Below are positions 61,967 to 64,000 of a stretch of 64,000 bases of DNA, in pieces. Under the pieces are notes generated by a model. It saw nothing but the letters and a program-made list of their open reading frames with translations. It made no database searches and was not told the DNA's origin. The position numbers were made by a program, and so were the translations under genes. Position 1 is the stretch's first letter. Every line of letters begins with the position of its first letter. Source of the stretch: Xestospongia bergquistia. Lineage: Eukaryota; Porifera; Demospongiae; Haplosclerida; Petrosiidae. Where the stretch lies: positions 1,059,001 through 1,123,000 of the forward strand of contig OZ014415.1 in assembly GCA_963965975.1 (NCBI GenBank). Direction: 5' to 3'.

Positions 61967-64000
61967 TCAATCTTGAATAAAAACAGATGCTGTTTCAACA
62001 TAAGACAAGTCGTCATAATAGTTAGCATAAATTATATCAGCAACTTTTTCTTGTGCATTTTCTTCCTCTCTTATATCATCATGAAAGACTTTAGTAAATG
62101 GTGTCTCAGCAAACTCTACATCTTCTTCTTTAACTTCATTAATACTCTCAAAAGCTGTAGATCTAAGAGTATCACTTGGACCATTGTGTTCACGGATTAC
62201 ATTGTCTCTAATAGTAGCATGTGTCTTTATAGTTGCATAATCATTAGCAATAACATTGGTAGTCCCTGTATAACTTGTGTGTTGCTGCCCTGTTTGACGT
62301 TTATTTAAGACATTTGATGAAGTAACTTCACTGACATCTTTTCTTGTCACAACAAAACACAACCTCCTCCAAGTAGTTCTCACTTCCTTTGAACGTAGAC
62401 ATTGCATTATAAAAATAAACAGACCATGGAAGGCAGTGAAGACTACAAATAATGCAGCAAGGATGTCTTGTACTGTCTTATTGGAATGAATATCTTGAGT
62501 GGCAAACAGTCCAATACCCCATCCCAAACCAAACAATACAGATAACGTTATCACTATAATGAGTTGTTGATAAAGAAAAGATGACTTGCTGTGTTTATTA
62601 GAATTAGACTTAAAATGTTTTCGTATAAGAGACACAATGATGATAAAGAACACAACCCAATTGAACAAATAAATGATAAGAAATGGGACTACCATACCAA
62701 TATAATATGGTACAGTGAACGCTCGACAACTGTGAAACAAAAATACAATCATTCATTGTGACAATGTTATTATTAATAAACTTACAAATGATCACTCAAG
62801 TAGTTTTTGTAATTGGGAGCAAAACAGAACAATACAATAAACAATGGAGTAACTATAATGAGAAATAATAATAATAGTCCTACATTGATCATCACACTTA
62901 CCCCATGATAAAATAGTAGCTTTCAAAATAAAATATTGAATTTTCCTTCCAAGAACAATAACTAAATTCATATACAAATTGATAGCCTCAGCAGCCATGA
63001 CCATAAATGTCACAAGAAAGAAATACTGCAAGACAGCACCTACAACAGCACAGACACCTGGAACACCTTTACTATGAACAGAAATGATGAAGGTAATATA
63101 GAGACCCATTAAAGCAAAACATAAATTCAGGAGAAGTTGACCCATGTCAGATGTACGAAGTTTTCTGCAAGCAGAAAGTAACAAAGACTATGTATGTGAA
63201 AAGATTATGTTCTTACTTGTTAGATAGATATGAGATGATAGTAACTATCAGACAAACAAGAGAGACAATGATACCAATGTAAGAAATTGAATCTAAGAAC
63301 AATGTCAGTCCTGTTTTCTCTGTTGGTTCAATTGTAGGAGACACGTCCTAAAAAGTTATTCACACAAATCATTTAAAACATGCTTCAGTATATATTCCTT
63401 ACTAATAATATAGCAAAGTTAGTGAGATGATTACATTCACAGATCACCTCTGTGTCATTAACTGTTGTATTACGACATCCTTCACTTGACCAGTCACCAT
63501 ATCCATCTATATGAAGATAAATTGAATAAAATGTAAAATGGATAACATTGACATAATTAGCTTAATATCCATCCAATAGAAGTTGAGGTATTATTAAAAT
63601 AATAAATAATATTACTTTAGAAAAGAAATTTTCAATGATTGACTGTATATCTTTAACTTACTATCTAAAGATTGATTCCAGAATGAACAACGTGGGAACG
63701 AACGATTCATATTCTATAGAGTGAAGGTATTATATTATATCATTATTGATATCTACTATAATACTTACTGGATTGACTAAAAACCTAAGATCCACTGGAG
63801 GATCGAGTTCTTTTAAGTTATTTCTCCCAACAATAGAAGCAGCTATGATGAGGCTACCTATTTCTAGTAAGTTCCTACTTCTCCTCAGGAACAAAGAGTC
63901 AGTAATAAAGACTGCATTAGTGATTTTAGTATAATTAGAATTGGTAGGAACTGTGCTAAGTAAATTGTTAGGTAGAGAGATAGCTGTAGTCGGCTGCTGA
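61967..64000 (-). CDS. Adhesion GPCR D, 3' part (GAIN, GPS, 7TM, tail); cut by the window edge
   Basis: Only the end of the gene is inside the window; the extracellular array lies beyond 64000. Seen are part of the GAIN region (64000-63770), GPS exons (63715-63440: [23 protein letters not shown]) with the H-L-T site, and seven helices (~63345-62430). These include ECL2/TM5 ([16 protein letters not shown]), GWGIGLF in TM6 and FHGLFIFI in TM7. The tail ends YANYYDDLSYVETAS and stops at 61967. The GAIN part is closest to GPCR A, unlike the B/C pair, so A and D look like one subgroup. Confidence 0.85.

Noticed and set aside
1-64000. Search for retroviral, LTR or other virus-derived elements and tRNA or rRNA genes
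   Set aside because: No reverse transcriptase, integrase, capsid or envelope signals, long terminal direct repeats or RNA-gene sequences were recognised by eye.

Overview
The window looks like nuclear DNA of an early-branching animal, most likely a demosponge. Amphimedon queenslandica is my best guess, by inference only. It is AT-rich, with short GT-AG introns, signal-peptide first exons, immunoglobulin (Ig) and fibronectin III (FN3) exons that are nearly all phase 1, and family B2 (adhesion) G-protein-coupled receptors.

Left part (1-18 kb, + strand): a tandem family of single-pass receptors. Each has a signal peptide, two Ig-like domains, one FN3 domain, a Ser/Thr-rich stalk, one membrane helix and a tyrosine-bearing tail. 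There is the last exon of one copy (69-288), a collapsed pseudogene (about 1866-2610), and three gene models with all exons readable (3041-5573, 7197-9493, 14946-17702). The tails carry a T-x-Y-x-x-[V/I] motif identical to the immunoreceptor switch motif (ITSM). The best-preserved copy also has two ITIM-type motifs. A 4,234-bp DNA transposon (9893-14126) with a THAP/DDE transposase and a SAP-SWIM-YqaJ gene sits between two receptors. A paralogous uninterrupted site shows its 2-bp AT target duplication. Decayed antisense copies of a small membrane-protein gene lie just upstream of three receptor units.

Middle part (18.6-24.1 kb, - strand): a small single-pass membrane protein (18597-21216), which is the parent-like copy of those relics, and a predicted secreted protein with three Ig and two FN3 domains (21530-24079).

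Right part (25-64 kb, - strand): four tandem adhesion GPCR genes, the last cut by the window edge. The three complete ones read: signal peptide, a long Ig array (about 18, 27 and 11 domains), one EGF domain, one more Ig, an unassigned segment, a HormR domain, GAIN, GPS with an intact H-L-T cleavage site, seven helices and a cytoplasmic tail. The arrays have grown by recent internal duplication, and parts of the second and third genes are nearly identical even in introns.

Together the window is a dense cell-surface recognition locus: ITSM/ITIM-bearing Ig-FN3 receptors, a possible soluble Ig-FN3 partner, and Ig-rich cleavable adhesion GPCRs, all diversifying by tandem duplication. A role in allorecognition or immune-type recognition is an inference, not something the sequence proves.
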